Source of the DNA: Pyrinomonadaceae bacterium
GTDB lineage: Bacteria > Acidobacteriota > Blastocatellia > Pyrinomonadales > Pyrinomonadaceae
DNA: 64,000 nucleotides
Direction of reading: 5' to 3'
NCBI GenBank assembly: GCA_026129865.1
Contig: JAHCHG010000007.1
Location: 124,001-188,000 of the forward strand
Shown here: piece by piece, positions 8,715 through 17,061 of the stretch
Layout of the letters: each line of letters opens with the position of its first letter
How positions within the stretch are numbered: the first letter of the stretch is position 1
The notes under the pieces: model-generated
Told to the model about the DNA's origin: nothing
Seen by the model: only the letters and a program-made list of their open reading frames with translations
The model's database searches: none
Program-made: the position numbers and the translations under genes

Positions 8715-9275
8715 CTACCTTTTCGCCTCATCAAGTGCGGAAAACGGAATGTCGAGAATCTCGAAATTTTCCCAATCTTTGTGATCGAAATGCCACCATT
8801 CGTTCCTATTGACAGTGAAGCCTTCGGCTTCCATCGTACGCCGCAGCAGATCGCGATTTTCGGTTTCTTCTGCGGTTCCTCCGTTGTAATCGGGCGACGC
8901 GCGCTCGGTAAATTCGTCAAATCCGGACGGCATCGGAAGCAAAATTCCCGAACTTAAGTCGTAAATGCTCAGATCGACGGCACAGCCGCGGTTGTGCCGT
9001 GAGCCGATCGCCGGGTCGGCGACGAATTTTCGTTTCTCCTGCGGCGTCACATCCCAAAACAGTTTAGTAACCGACCAAGGACGATATCCGTCAAAAATCA
9101 CAAGCCCCAAAACTTTTTCCGTTAAAGATCTATGAGCCTTTAGAAGCGAATACGCAGCGTCCGGTTGAAGGAACGCGCGCGCCTCTGTGTAAACCGGTCG
9201 TCCGATGAAATTATCGGAACGTGCGTAGCGAATATCGAGCTTTATTGAGTTGTCGAGTTTTACGAGTTCGAGCAA
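8715..9275 (-). CDS. D-alanyl-D-alanine dipeptidase (M15D, VanX/DdpX-like)
   Basis: Zinc dipeptidase of family M15D that hydrolyses D-Ala-D-Ala, used for peptidoglycan-derived dipeptide recycling or, in van clusters, for vancomycin resistance. Zinc ligands H94 and D101 (GSRHNRGCAVDL) and H162 with catalytic E159 (NEWWHFD) are all present, as is R65 (DGYRPW), which matches the substrate-binding arginine of VanX. The translation start is a TTG at 9275 preceded by AGAGG with five bases of spacing. No signal peptide is visible, so a cytoplasmic role is likely. No vanH/vanA-like neighbours are present, which argues for housekeeping peptidoglycan turnover rather than resistance. Its stop lies nine bases from the convergent DUF1501 gene. 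Confidence 0.9.
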   Translation of the reverse strand: MLELVKLDNSIKLDIRYARSDNFIGRPVYTEARAFLQPDAAYSLLKAHRSLTEKVLGLVIFDGYRPWSVTKLFWDVTPQEKRKFVADPAIGSRHNRGCAVDLSIYDLSSGILLPMPSGFDEFTERASPDYNGGTAEETENRDLLRRTMEAEGFTVNRNEWWHFDHKDWENFEILDIPFSALDEAKR

Positions 9276-9333
9276 GTCTGCCTCTGCGAAGCTCCGGTTC
9301 GTCTCAAAGCCGAATTGCCGGGCACTAATGAAA

Positions 9334-9365
9334 TTACGGCGATCAAGACTTCGAGATCGCCGTAA
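9334..9365 (-). terminator. Hairpin after secreted-protein gene
   Basis: An 11-bp perfect inverted repeat (TTACGGCGATC and its complement) with a 10-base loop lies about 50 bases past the stop of the minus-strand gene at 9416-10495 and upstream of the dipeptidase gene. Only a short AATTT follows it on the minus strand, so terminator strength is uncertain. Confidence 0.5.
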
Positions 9366-9415
9366 CGTAGCTTAGAATATTTTCGAAAATGTTTGAAGCC
9401 GTCAATCCGCTTCAA

Positions 9416-10495
9416 CTACGGTTTTTTGATCGGCGGCGGCTGGTCGGGATCGACCGGTATTTCCTCTTCATCGTCAAGTATCGTAATCTCCGTGCCGTAT
9501 TTTTGATAATTCTTAAACCGGATCAGATTTCGCGTTTCGTACACGTTTTTCGATTCTCTGATCGTCAACCGAACATCGGAAACAAGCGGCAAAAGGTAAT
9601 CTTCATCACTTATTTTTACCCAATCGTAATCGATAGTTCGCGTCGCTGTGCGAATCGGGAAATTGCTGGGAATTTCGGTTGCTTCGCTGACGATCTTTAA
9701 AACACGAAAATTCTCTCGGTCGATCCAAATTCTCCCTTTCATTCCAGCGGTAGTCGTGTCCGAAATGTAACCCGAAGCGGTGATCCGCTGTTTGGCTTTT
9801 TCGAGTTCAATCTCGAAATCGTAAACCACCGAGCGCCGTCCGCGAAGAACATCCGTATCGACCAACTCAAATTTTGTTTCGCTTTCCGGTTTGAAGATCA
9901 ACGCGAGAACCGTAACAAATTCGCCGGTCGAACTTGTTCCGCCTACCTGTTCAAAGGACTGTTTCGATTTGTCTTCGTTTTGAAGAACACCGTTTATCGA
10001 CAGAACTTTGTATTCTTCAAATCCGGACGCCCGATAGCTAACGGCGACGATCAGCTTGTCCAAATTACGAAAATTATTGGTTCCCGCGTAAGCCGCAGAA
10101 CGCACAATATCTTGTTTGACAACGAAATCCGGCATTTCCGCGACCGCTTCCAAGGTCTTAGCACGCGCGTTCGCCAAAATGTTCTTCGATTCGGTTTCCG
10201 ATGGAAGTTTCGCCGCAGACGGGTTAACCCGTCGTCGGTCTGATTCTTCGAGCGTTCGGCGAAGTTCGCTGTCGTTTCGGCTTTTTGTCCGCGTCAGGCT
10301 GCGCAAACCGTCTGTCAATTCGAAACCGATCCCGCGTGTCCGAATCGTCGAGATCAGATCTTCCAACGTGCTCGAATCTTTTTCAAGCACATATAAAAGG
10401 CGGACATATTCCGTTTGGGTCAGCGGCTTGACTTCCTGGGCATTCGTAAATTGAAAAGAAATTATTACGATTAAAACGGCTAAAATAAACTTCAT
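9416..10495 (-). CDS. Secreted protein, possible LolA-like fold
   Basis: A 359-aa exported protein with a short signal peptide (MKFILAVLIVIISFQFTNAQ). Residues 60-110 are charged and helical. The C-terminal two thirds look like a continuous beta-rich domain (FKPESETKFELVDTDVLRGR, GRIWIDRENFRVLKIVSEA, VSDVRLTIRES) resembling outer-membrane lipoprotein-sorting (LolA/LolB-like) folds commonly annotated in Acidobacteria. It ends in a proline-rich acidic tail (EEIPVDPDQPPPIKKP). I cannot name a specific family. It is followed by its own hairpin and is separated from the upstream PilZ-like gene by a strong terminator, so it is probably monocistronic. Confidence 0.7.
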   Translation of the reverse strand: MKFILAVLIVIISFQFTNAQEVKPLTQTEYVRLLYVLEKDSSTLEDLISTIRTRGIGFELTDGLRSLTRTKSRNDSELRRTLEESDRRRVNPSAAKLPSETESKNILANARAKTLEAVAEMPDFVVKQDIVRSAAYAGTNNFRNLDKLIVAVSYRASGFEEYKVLSINGVLQNEDKSKQSFEQVGGTSSTGEFVTVLALIFKPESETKFELVDTDVLRGRRSVVYDFEIELEKAKQRITASGYISDTTTAGMKGRIWIDRENFRVLKIVSEATEIPSNFPIRTATRTIDYDWVKISDEDYLLPLVSDVRLTIRESKNVYETRNLIRFKNYQKYGTEITILDDEEEIPVDPDQPPPIKKP

Positions 10496-10552
10496 GTTGA
10501 TCTTAAAGATGCGGCAGCGTGCGATATAGTTTTCCGGTTGATGGCAAAAAAC

Positions 10553-10592
10553 AAGCGGAGTCCGGCAAAATTCGCGCGGTCTCCGCTTTTTT
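10553..10592 (-). terminator. Bidirectional intrinsic terminator
   Basis: Stem AAGCGGAG/CTCCGCTT with a GC-rich inner part lies just past the stop of the PilZ-like gene. T-runs flank the stem on both strands (TTTTTT at 10587-10592 on plus; the AAAAAA before the stem reads as T on minus), so it can stop transcription in both directions. Confidence 0.7.
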
Positions 10593-10612
10593 AAATTAAT
10601 CTATTTCAGAGA

Positions 10613-11014
10613 CTAGTTAACCCAGTCTTCTTCGTAGTTCAAACGCCAATGACGTGTTACCCATTCCTGAGCCGCGGACAACGCTTTTTGCTTCCATTTG
10701 CTTACGTTTTCCGAGATAGAAAGCGCCGCAAGCGGTTTACTAGGATCGCGCTCAACGCGAATTACCTGCGTGTCGACCTCAATAATGAACTCGCTTTCAT
10801 CGGAAAGACGCAGTTTAACGTCGCTTCCAACGGCAGGCAAAATATCCAAGTTAACAAGAACCGTAGATTCACCCAAATTTTCGGTTAAACCATTAACAAA
10901 AACAACGTTTCCATTGTCTTCATCGACCCAGCTCGCCTGTACCGACAGTTTCGCCATAATCCTTTGATGTAAAGGCGACCTGACCGGTGCTGTTGTTTCT
11001 GACAATCGTGACAT
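10613..11014 (-). CDS. PilZ-domain-like protein
   Basis: A 133-aa soluble protein whose middle resembles a PilZ beta-barrel: an N-terminal HQRIMAKLSVQASWVDEDNG, a central GLTENLGESTVLVNL (matching the 'D/N-x-S-x-x-G' region of PilZ only loosely), GSDVKLRLSDESEFIIEVDTQVIRVERD and a short C-terminal helix ending in a Trp-rich tail. PilZ domains bind cyclic-di-GMP and control pili, polysaccharide or motility. The canonical RxxxR and D/NxSxxG residues are not all obvious here, so c-di-GMP binding is uncertain. It stands alone at the edge of the long non-coding region before the TonB receptor gene. Confidence 0.6.
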   Translation of the reverse strand: MSRLSETTAPVRSPLHQRIMAKLSVQASWVDEDNGNVVFVNGLTENLGESTVLVNLDILPAVGSDVKLRLSDESEFIIEVDTQVIRVERDPSKPLAALSISENVSKWKQKALSAAQEWVTRHWRLNYEEDWVN

Positions 11015-11387
11015 ATTTTCCTCCCCTTACTCGATCATGTTTGTGTCTAATGTATGAACTTATCTATAAAAACCATGATCATAAGTAAAATGTGCGCCTA
11101 ATCTAATTTAAAGTCAGCGGAATGTCAAGTCAAAACAAACCGCTCAAACCGCTCACTGTAATTTTTCAAAAAACACTAAAAGCCCGTAACATTTAAGTAA
11201 TACCAATTAACAAGCTTTTTATTTCCGTTTTCAAAACCGTTCAAACCGATCATTTGCATTAACTTCGGTCAAACGTCCGTGCACGGTTTCAACTCTATCA
11301 GTCGATCGAAACCGGTAAAATGAAAAAAGCTATTTGATCAGATTTCGAATTTAAAGCAAGTTTAATTTTCAAAAAAGGAAGAGTTCG

Positions 11388-11472
11388 ACGCTATTAGCCC
11401 GCAGGGGTTTGTCTGCGATCTTGAAATTTTTTAAACGCCCGGGAGATGGGACGAGATGGCTAGCGTTTTTTT
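11388..11472 (+). ncRNA. Candidate structured RNA with terminator-like end
   Basis: An outer stem ACGCT (11388-11392) plus AGCC (11396-11399) pairs with GGCT AGCGT (11458-11466), leaving one 3-base bulge, and runs straight into seven T residues. Inside it a hairpin CGCAG (11400-11404) / CTGCG (11413-11417) is visible. A closed multi-element structure followed by a T-run is the layout of a small RNA with its own terminator or of a leader attenuator. No known riboswitch consensus is recognised. It lies 380 bases before the TonB receptor start. Confidence 0.35.
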
Positions 11473-11653
11473 GAGGATCTAACGTCGATTCAATGTTGCG
11501 TAGGTACGCTCGAATAATGGTTTGTTACGCGGGTTGCCGGTCGGTCGATATAGTGTGCAAGTTTGGGAACTCAATTTGCGTAAAAAAAACTTCAAAATGT
11601 TGTCCACAAACAATTTTTTGAAGTTATTTTACGGCGAGAGTTTGTAAGAACAT

Positions 11654-11734
11654 GCTAAGAGTGTGAGCAGTAAGCACTTAAAAAATCTCAAGACGGGTTA
11701 TCTTAGCAATTCATTAAATACGACTGCTCACACT
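11654..11734 (+). promoter_or_regulatory. Interleaved inverted repeats, possible pseudoknot
   Basis: A perfect 12-bp inverted repeat, AGTGTGAGCAGT (11660-11671) and ACTGCTCACACT (11723-11734), is separated by 51 bases. A second perfect 7-bp pair, GCTAAGA (11654-11660) and TCTTAGC (11701-11707), interleaves with it, giving the order arm1-arm2-arm1'-arm2' of an H-type pseudoknot. As DNA, the 12-bp arms could equally be paired operator sites bound by a looping dimer. It lies about 120 bases upstream of the TonB receptor ATG. Confidence 0.35.
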
Positions 11735-11851
11735 GAAATTCATAAAATCCGAAAACTAGGATAAAAATTCAAAGTACATTAGTTTTTTTGATCCTAAAAC
11801 TACGCAATATTTTAGAAGCTAACATCAAAAATAAAGAGGAAAACAAATAGA

Positions 11852-14800
11852 ATGACTAAAAAACTTATCATGGGTCAGATATTGGCATTCATTTTAGTTG
11901 GTATTTTTTCACTAACAATATCTGCACAGGTCACGACATCTGAAATTGTCGGAAGCGTAACCGATGCGCAGGGTGCGCCTATCGCAGGCGTTATGATCGA
12001 GGCGCTTCACGTGCCTTCGGGAACAAATTATACCGCGGTGACGAACTCCGACGGACGTTTTACGATTCCGGGAATGCGTATCGGCGGTCCTTACACGGTA
12101 AAAGCGATCCAAGCCGGTTTCAATGAGCAGGCGGTCGAGAATATTCAACTTACTTTGGGCGCTTCGGCAACTGTAAACTTTAAGCTGAGTTCAGCGATTA
12201 ACGAAGTTGTAACCGTTCAATCGGAAGACAGTGCGATCTTCAGCGAATCGAGAACGGGAGCGACGACTTCCATCAGCACGGGGGTTATTGAAACACTTCC
12301 GACAATTTCGCGGCGCATCAACGATTTCACAAGACTTACACCGCAGGCAGGCGGCGGCGGAACGTTCGCCGGTCAGGATAATCGTTTGAACAATATCACC
12401 GTTGACGGTTCTTATTTTAACAATTCATTCGGTCTTGCCGGACAACCGGGCGACCGAACAGGGGTTTCGCCGATCTCGCTGGATGCGGTTGAGGCAATTC
12501 AGGTAAACGTTGCGCCGTTTGACGTTCGCCAGGGAAATTTTGTCGGCGCCGGCGTCAACACCGTTACACGCAGCGGAACCAACACGTACAACGGTTCTGT
12601 TTATTATCTTTTCCGCAAGCCGAGTCTTGTCGGTAAAGAAGCAGGCGACACGCCGTTTAATCCGGGTGAATTCGATTACAAAAATTATGGTTTCCGTGTC
12701 GGCGGACCGCTGCCGTTCTTTAATTTCGGCGAAGGCGGACCGCTTTTTATATCGGGAAGAAACAAGCTTTTCTTCTTCTTCAGCTTTGAAAACGAAGAAT
12801 TAACGCAGCCCGGAACGACATTTCGCGCCAACAACGGCGGCGAACCGGTCGGCGGCAGCACAACTCGTGTATTGAAATCCGATCTTGACCAGTTGAGCTC
12901 GTATTTGCGGCAGAACTTCGGTTATGAAACGGGACCTTATGAAGGTTATTCACAATCGACTCCGGCAAAGAAATATCTTTTCCGAACGGATTACAATGTA
13001 AACACGACAAATAGAATTAGTTTCCGTTATATCCAACTTGATTCAAGTACTGATGTACTCGAGTCAAATTCATCTTCCCTCGGTTTTGGTAACCGAAGAA
13101 CCAACCTTACTTCATTAAACTTTGAAAATTCGAACTACCAGATCCTTGAGAACATTCGCTCGTTCGTCGGCGAATGGAACACGGCTATCGGAAGCAGCGC
13201 TTCGAATAATTTGATCGTCGGCTACACCAAGCAGGACGAAAGCCGCGCAGCGAAAGGAACTTTCTTCCCGTTGGTTGACATTCTTGAAGGCGGTTCAACC
13301 TATACAAGTTTCGGTTTTGAACCGTTCACACCGAACAACGAACTTCGTTACAACTCGCTCCAGATTCAGGACAATCTGACATTCTATCGCGGTGCGCACA
13401 CGATCACGACCGGCATCAGCTACGAGCGCTACAAATCGGAAAACGTCTTTTTCCCCGGTTCGCAGAGTGTTTATGTTTACGGCTCGCTTCAGGATTTTTA
13501 TGACGATGCCAACGGATTCCTGACGAACCCGAACCGCACGACTACTCCGATGGTTTGGCGTACTGGAACGGCACCCGGTTCGACACCGTGTCCACCGAAT
13601 TCGCCTCCGCCTTGTGCGTTGGTTCCGCTGCAGGCACGACGTTTTCAGGTTAGATGGTCGAACATTCCGGGTCTCGAAAAACCGATCCAGCCGTTAAAGG
13701 TTGACTATGTCGGGTTTTACGGTCAGGACAATTGGAAGATCAGAGATAATTTTTCATTGACCTACGGTCTCCGACTCGATGTTCCGTTCTTTGCAGAAAC
13801 CGGTTTTGCAAATCCGCAGGCTAATGCTTTGTCGTTCCGCGACGAAACTGGAGCGACGGTTCAGTATCGAACTGAAAAACTGCCTGATGCGAACATTCTT
13901 TGGTCGCCCAGACTTGGATTCAACTGGAATCCGTTCAGAAGCGGACGTCTTCAGATTCGCGGCGGTACGGGCGTCTTTACCGGAAAACCGGCTTATGTTT
14001 GGATCTCTAATCAGATCGGCAACAACGGAATTCTGACCGGATTTGCACAGGCTGACAACACAACCACGCGCCCGTTCAACCCGAATCCTAATACGTACAA
14101 GCCGGCAACGGTAACCGGAGCACCGGCACCGTCGTATGAACTTGCGTTGACTAATCCGGACTTCAAGTTTCCGCAGATCTGGCGCACCAGCATTGCTGCG
14201 GACGTCAAGCTGCCGCTCGGTTTTGTCGGAGGTGTCGAGTATCTTCATTCGAAAGACGTAAACGGTGTTTACTACATCAATGCGAATTTAACCGATCCGA
14301 ACACTACATTTACCGGTCCTGACAACCGACCGCGTTGGACGACCGGTAACCGCATCAACAGCAATATTACAAGCGCTGTTGTTCTTAAAAACCAGGATGT
14401 AGGCAAAACCTGGAATTTGGCATTTACGCTTGAAAAACCGTATTCGAAAGGTCTCTGGTTCAAGGCAGCATACAGCTACGGCGAAGCTAAGAACACTGTC
14501 GATCCGGGTTCGATCGCTTTTGGTTCGTGGAACAACAACCAGCACGCAGGGAATCCGAACAACCCGGGACTCGGCTATAGTTTCGCGACGCAGGGACATC
14601 GCTTCTTTGCTTCGGCTTCCTATCGCCTCGAATACTTTAAGTTTGGTGCGACCACCGTATCGACTTTCTGGGAAACCCGAACCGGCGGCAACGGCAGCTA
14701 TGCATTCAGCGGCGATTTGAACGGAGACGGCGGAACAAGCAATGACTTGATCTATATTCCGCGGGACGTTTCGGAAATGAATTTTGAGCAGTTCACTTCG

Positions 14801-15229
14801 AGCGGAACAACGTTTACGGCGGCGCAGCAGGCTGCCGCCTGGGAAGCGTTTATCTCCCAGGACCCTTATCTTTCCAAGCATCGTGGCGAGTACGCACAAC
14901 GCGGCGCGGCGTTCCTGCCGTTTACTACAAACGTTGATTTCAGCGTTGCGCAGGACATTATTTTGAAACTTGGCAAGACAAAGAACAGCTTCCAGCTGCG
15001 GGCGGATATTCTTAATTTTGGAAACCTGCTCAACAGCAATTGGGGAGTCGGAGAAGCCTTTAATTCGCTTCAGCCGTTGATCGCCCGCCCTGCCGATCCG
15101 CAAGGTCGTCCGGTTTACCGGCTCCGAAATTTCGGTCCGAATCTGCTTACGCCGAATTCTTTCGTTAAGACTGCGAATACATCGGACGTTTACCGAATTC
15201 AGATCGGTCTCCGGTATACGTTTAACTAA
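11852..15229 (+). CDS. Oar-like TonB-dependent receptor with CarbopepD_reg domain
   Basis: Outer-membrane transporter of 1125 aa. It has a signal peptide (LIMGQILAFILVGIFSLTISAQ) and a carboxypeptidase-regulatory-like beta-sandwich at about residues 28-112 (SEIVGSVTDAQGAPIAGVMIEA to ATVNFKL). A plug domain follows at about 115-245 (RINDFTRLTPQAGGGG, NNITVDGSYFNNSFG, VAPFDVRQGNFVGAGVNTVTRSG), then a large beta-barrel ending in YRIQIGLRYTFN. This architecture is typical of the Oar/OmpA-related receptors expanded in Acidobacteria, many presumed to import oligosaccharides, peptides or metal complexes using TonB energy. The ligand is unknown and no PUL-type partner genes are adjacent. A GAGG lies about a dozen bases before ATG 11852. 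A long leader with two possible RNA structures suggests regulation upstream. Confidence 0.95.
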   Translation: MTKKLIMGQILAFILVGIFSLTISAQVTTSEIVGSVTDAQGAPIAGVMIEALHVPSGTNYTAVTNSDGRFTIPGMRIGGPYTVKAIQAGFNEQAVENIQLTLGASATVNFKLSSAINEVVTVQSEDSAIFSESRTGATTSISTGVIETLPTISRRINDFTRLTPQAGGGGTFAGQDNRLNNITVDGSYFNNSFGLAGQPGDRTGVSPISLDAVEAIQVNVAPFDVRQGNFVGAGVNTVTRSGTNTYNGSVYYLFRKPSLVGKEAGDTPFNPGEFDYKNYGFRVGGPLPFFNFGEGGPLFISGRNKLFFFFSFENEELTQPGTTFRANNGGEPVGGSTTRVLKSDLDQLSSYLRQNFGYETGPYEGYSQSTPAKKYLFRTDYNVNTTNRISFRYIQLDSSTDVLESNSSSLGFGNRRTNLTSLNFENSNYQILENIRSFVGEWNTAIGSSASNNLIVGYTKQDESRAAKGTFFPLVDILEGGSTYTSFGFEPFTPNNELRYNSLQIQDNLTFYRGAHTITTGISYERYKSENVFFPGSQSVYVYGSLQDFYDDANGFLTNPNRTTTPMVWRTGTAPGSTPCPPNSPPPCALVPLQARRFQVRWSNIPGLEKPIQPLKVDYVGFYGQDNWKIRDNFSLTYGLRLDVPFFAETGFANPQANALSFRDETGATVQYRTEKLPDANILWSPRLGFNWNPFRSGRLQIRGGTGVFTGKPAYVWISNQIGNNGILTGFAQADNTTTRPFNPNPNTYKPATVTGAPAPSYELALTNPDFKFPQIWRTSIAADVKLPLGFVGGVEYLHSKDVNGVYYINANLTDPNTTFTGPDNRPRWTTGNRINSNITSAVVLKNQDVGKTWNLAFTLEKPYSKGLWFKAAYSYGEAKNTVDPGSIAFGSWNNNQHAGNPNNPGLGYSFATQGHRFFASASYRLEYFKFGATTVSTFWETRTGGNGSYAFSGDLNGDGGTSNDLIYIPRDVSEMNFEQFTSSGTTFTAAQQAAAWEAFISQDPYLSKHRGEYAQRGAAFLPFTTNVDFSVAQDIILKLGKTKNSFQLRADILNFGNLLNSNWGVGEAFNSLQPLIARPADPQGRPVYRLRNFGPNLLTPNSFVKTANTSDVYRIQIGLRYTFN

Positions 15230-15259
15230 CCTTTGCGGGGAGCTTTTGCTTCCCGTTTC

Positions 15260-15278
15260 TCTCAAACATTGTTTGAGA
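15260..15278 (+). other. Short perfect hairpin after TonB receptor
   Basis: TCTCAAAC and GTTTGAGA form an 8-bp perfect stem with a three-base loop, about 30 bases past the receptor stop and just before the strong terminator. It may protect the 3' end or form a tandem terminator. Confidence 0.4.
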
Positions 15279-15291
15279 ACTTAACCTTAAC

Positions 15292-15324
15292 GGCGCGATT
15301 TTTTTACAAAGTCGCGCCTTTTTT
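15292..15324 (+). terminator. Intrinsic terminator of TonB receptor gene
   Basis: GGCGCGA (15292-15298) pairs with TCGCGCC (15312-15318) and is followed directly by six T residues. It ends transcription of the receptor gene before the glycosyltransferase gene at 15358. Confidence 0.87.
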
Positions 15325-15357
15325 GCTTATTTCCGCAATTCACTTACTATAAACACG

Positions 15358-16455
15358 ATGCGAATTCTCCAGATCAATTCGGCGAAAAACTTTGGCGGGG
15401 GTGAAAAGCATTTAGTAGATCTAACGCGCGGCTTGACAGCGCGTGAACACGAATTGTTTTTAGCGACTGCGCCAGCATCTCCGATCCTGGAGAAACTTCC
15501 CGAAATTGCCTCCGAAAATATTCTGGAGTTAAAGATCAAAAACGCCGTCGATGTTTTCGCTGCCGCGAAGATTGCACGGTTCATCGCGGAAAACAATATC
15601 GAGATCGTTCATGCGCATACGGGCAAGGATTATCTTCCCGCCAGTCTCGCGCTGCGTTTTTCTAAAAAGGTAAAGCTCGTCATTACGCGGCATGTAATGT
15701 TTCCGCTGAAAACCGGTCAGAAGTTTTTGCTTTCAAATGTATCGCGGGCGATCGCGGTTTCATCGGCGGTCGAGGAAAGTCTTCGCAAAACATTTCCGGC
15801 GGATAAGATTGCGACAATACCGAACGGAATCAACCTCGAAAACTGGTCGCCTGCAGATCGTGAACAAAAAGGAAAGAATTTCCGTTTCGAAAACAATATT
15901 GCATTCGATCAAACGGTTCTCACGGCAATTGGGGAACTAAAGGAACTGAAGGGACAGCGCGATCTTATTCTGGCGGCACAGATCATTGTCGAAAGATGTC
16001 CTGAGACGCATTTTATTATCGTCGGAAAGGATAATTCCGCGGACCAGGCATTTCGAAAAGAGATAAAAAGGCTTGCCAAAGTTTTCGATCTTGAGAAAAA
16101 ATTTACCTGGCTAAACTGGGTCGATGACACGCGCGAATTGCTCGCAGCGACGGATATTTTCGTATCGCCGTCGCACTCCGAAAGTTTTGGATTGGCGATG
16201 CTGGAATCGATGGCGTCTGGCTGTGCAGTGCTCGCTACCGCAACGGACGGAGCGAAGGAACTGCTGGTTGATGGCGAAAGCGGAATCCTTACACCAATAA
16301 ACGATCCGAAATCGCTTGCGGAAAAAGCATGCGCATTGATAGGTAAACCGGAAAAGATAAAGTCGCTGGCAAACGCGGCGCGGATTCGCGCGGTCGAAAA
16401 CTTTGGTCTCGAACGAATGATCGATGAGACGGAGAAGCTGTATTTGAACCTTTGA
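15358..16455 (+). CDS. GT4 family glycosyltransferase
   Basis: GT-B fold glycosyltransferase of family 4 with the N-terminal acceptor domain beginning MRILQINSAKNFGGGEKHLVDLTRGL and a C-terminal nucleotide-sugar domain from about residue 190. The EX7E-type motif lies in PSHSESFGLAMLESMASGCAVLATATDGAKEL, and PNGINLENW marks the interdomain region. The donor and acceptor sugar cannot be read from sequence; a cytoplasmic or membrane-peripheral role in lipopolysaccharide-core, exopolysaccharide or glycolipid synthesis is typical. The gene has its own upstream terminator boundary and its stop abuts the stop of the convergent recX gene (16455/16456). Confidence 0.9.
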   Translation: MRILQINSAKNFGGGEKHLVDLTRGLTAREHELFLATAPASPILEKLPEIASENILELKIKNAVDVFAAAKIARFIAENNIEIVHAHTGKDYLPASLALRFSKKVKLVITRHVMFPLKTGQKFLLSNVSRAIAVSSAVEESLRKTFPADKIATIPNGINLENWSPADREQKGKNFRFENNIAFDQTVLTAIGELKELKGQRDLILAAQIIVERCPETHFIIVGKDNSADQAFRKEIKRLAKVFDLEKKFTWLNWVDDTRELLAATDIFVSPSHSESFGLAMLESMASGCAVLATATDGAKELLVDGESGILTPINDPKSLAEKACALIGKPEKIKSLANAARIRAVENFGLERMIDETEKLYLNL

Positions 16456-17001
16456 TCAAACCGAATCCGGTTCGTCGAAACCGCCGCTGGCGACCTTGTT
16501 CATCCGTTCGCGGATTAAGTCATAGCCGAAACCGAGCCGCAAAAGATGATCGAAAAAGTTCTTTTTCGACTTTTGATCGTCCGGTTTTCCTTTTAGCCGG
16601 AGCCGTTTTTCGATCGCCAGATCTATCAGATCTTCTTCCGGCGTCTCTTCAAACGTTTGCTCGAGCGCATGTTCTATCGTTTCTTTATCGAGCTTTTTCT
16701 TTGAAAGATCCATTTTCAGACGCCGTCGACCGACTGCCTTTTGACGGATCTTCGACGCGGCGAGCTGTTTGGCGTAAAGAAGATCGTCGAGATAACCGTA
16801 ACCTTTGAGTTTTTCTATCACTTCGTCGACGATGTCGTCGTTCGTCCAAACCTTTTCAAGCAGACGTCCGCGAAGCTCTTCTATCGACCGCGGTTTATAT
16901 GCAAGAAGATTTACCGCGCGGTCGAATGTTCGCTCACGCGACCGGACGGGATTGTTTATCACGCGGTCCTCGTCGTTAATTTTCCGGTTCTTTCGCCACA
17001 T
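16456..17001 (-). CDS. recX: RecX family regulatory protein
   Basis: RecX binds RecA filaments and modulates recombination and the SOS response. The 181-aa protein shows the repeated three-helix RecX pattern: FDRAVNLLAYKPRSIEELRGRLLEK, a second repeat IVDEVIEKLKGYGYLDDLLYAKQLAASKI, and a C-terminal LIDLAIEKRLRLKG ... FFDHLLRLGFGYDLIRERM. The N-terminal 25 residues are basic. It is not next to recA here. It diverges from truB with only 60 bp between the starts, so the two genes share a promoter region. Confidence 0.9.
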   Translation of the reverse strand: MWRKNRKINDEDRVINNPVRSRERTFDRAVNLLAYKPRSIEELRGRLLEKVWTNDDIVDEVIEKLKGYGYLDDLLYAKQLAASKIRQKAVGRRRLKMDLSKKKLDKETIEHALEQTFEETPEEDLIDLAIEKRLRLKGKPDDQKSKKNFFDHLLRLGFGYDLIRERMNKVASGGFDEPDSV

Positions 17002-17061
17002 TTTAAGGCGATTTTAACCCGCCGGTTTGCAAATCCAAATCTTGATATCCAGAATTTAGAT

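Larger units (their letters stand above)
11015..11851. other. 837-bp non-coding region upstream of TonB receptor
   Basis: No convincing reading frame on either strand. The stretch is AT-rich and holds near-repeats of AAACCGCTCA around 11140-11160 and related AAACCGTTCAAACCGATCA at 11230-11250. It also holds a compact stem ending in a T-run at 11388-11472 and a long-range inverted-repeat pair at 11654-11734; these two are described separately. It probably contains the promoter and a long leader for the receptor gene starting at 11852. Confidence 0.6.

Noticed and set aside
8715..9275. Vancomycin resistance cluster
   Set aside because: Only a VanX-like dipeptidase is present; no VanH, VanA-type ligase or VanRS neighbours, so cell-wall turnover is a better reading.
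14288..15265. 325-codon open frame antisense to the TonB receptor
   Set aside because: Lies wholly opposite a strong coding gene, has Arg/Ser-rich noise composition and no domain; a shadow frame.
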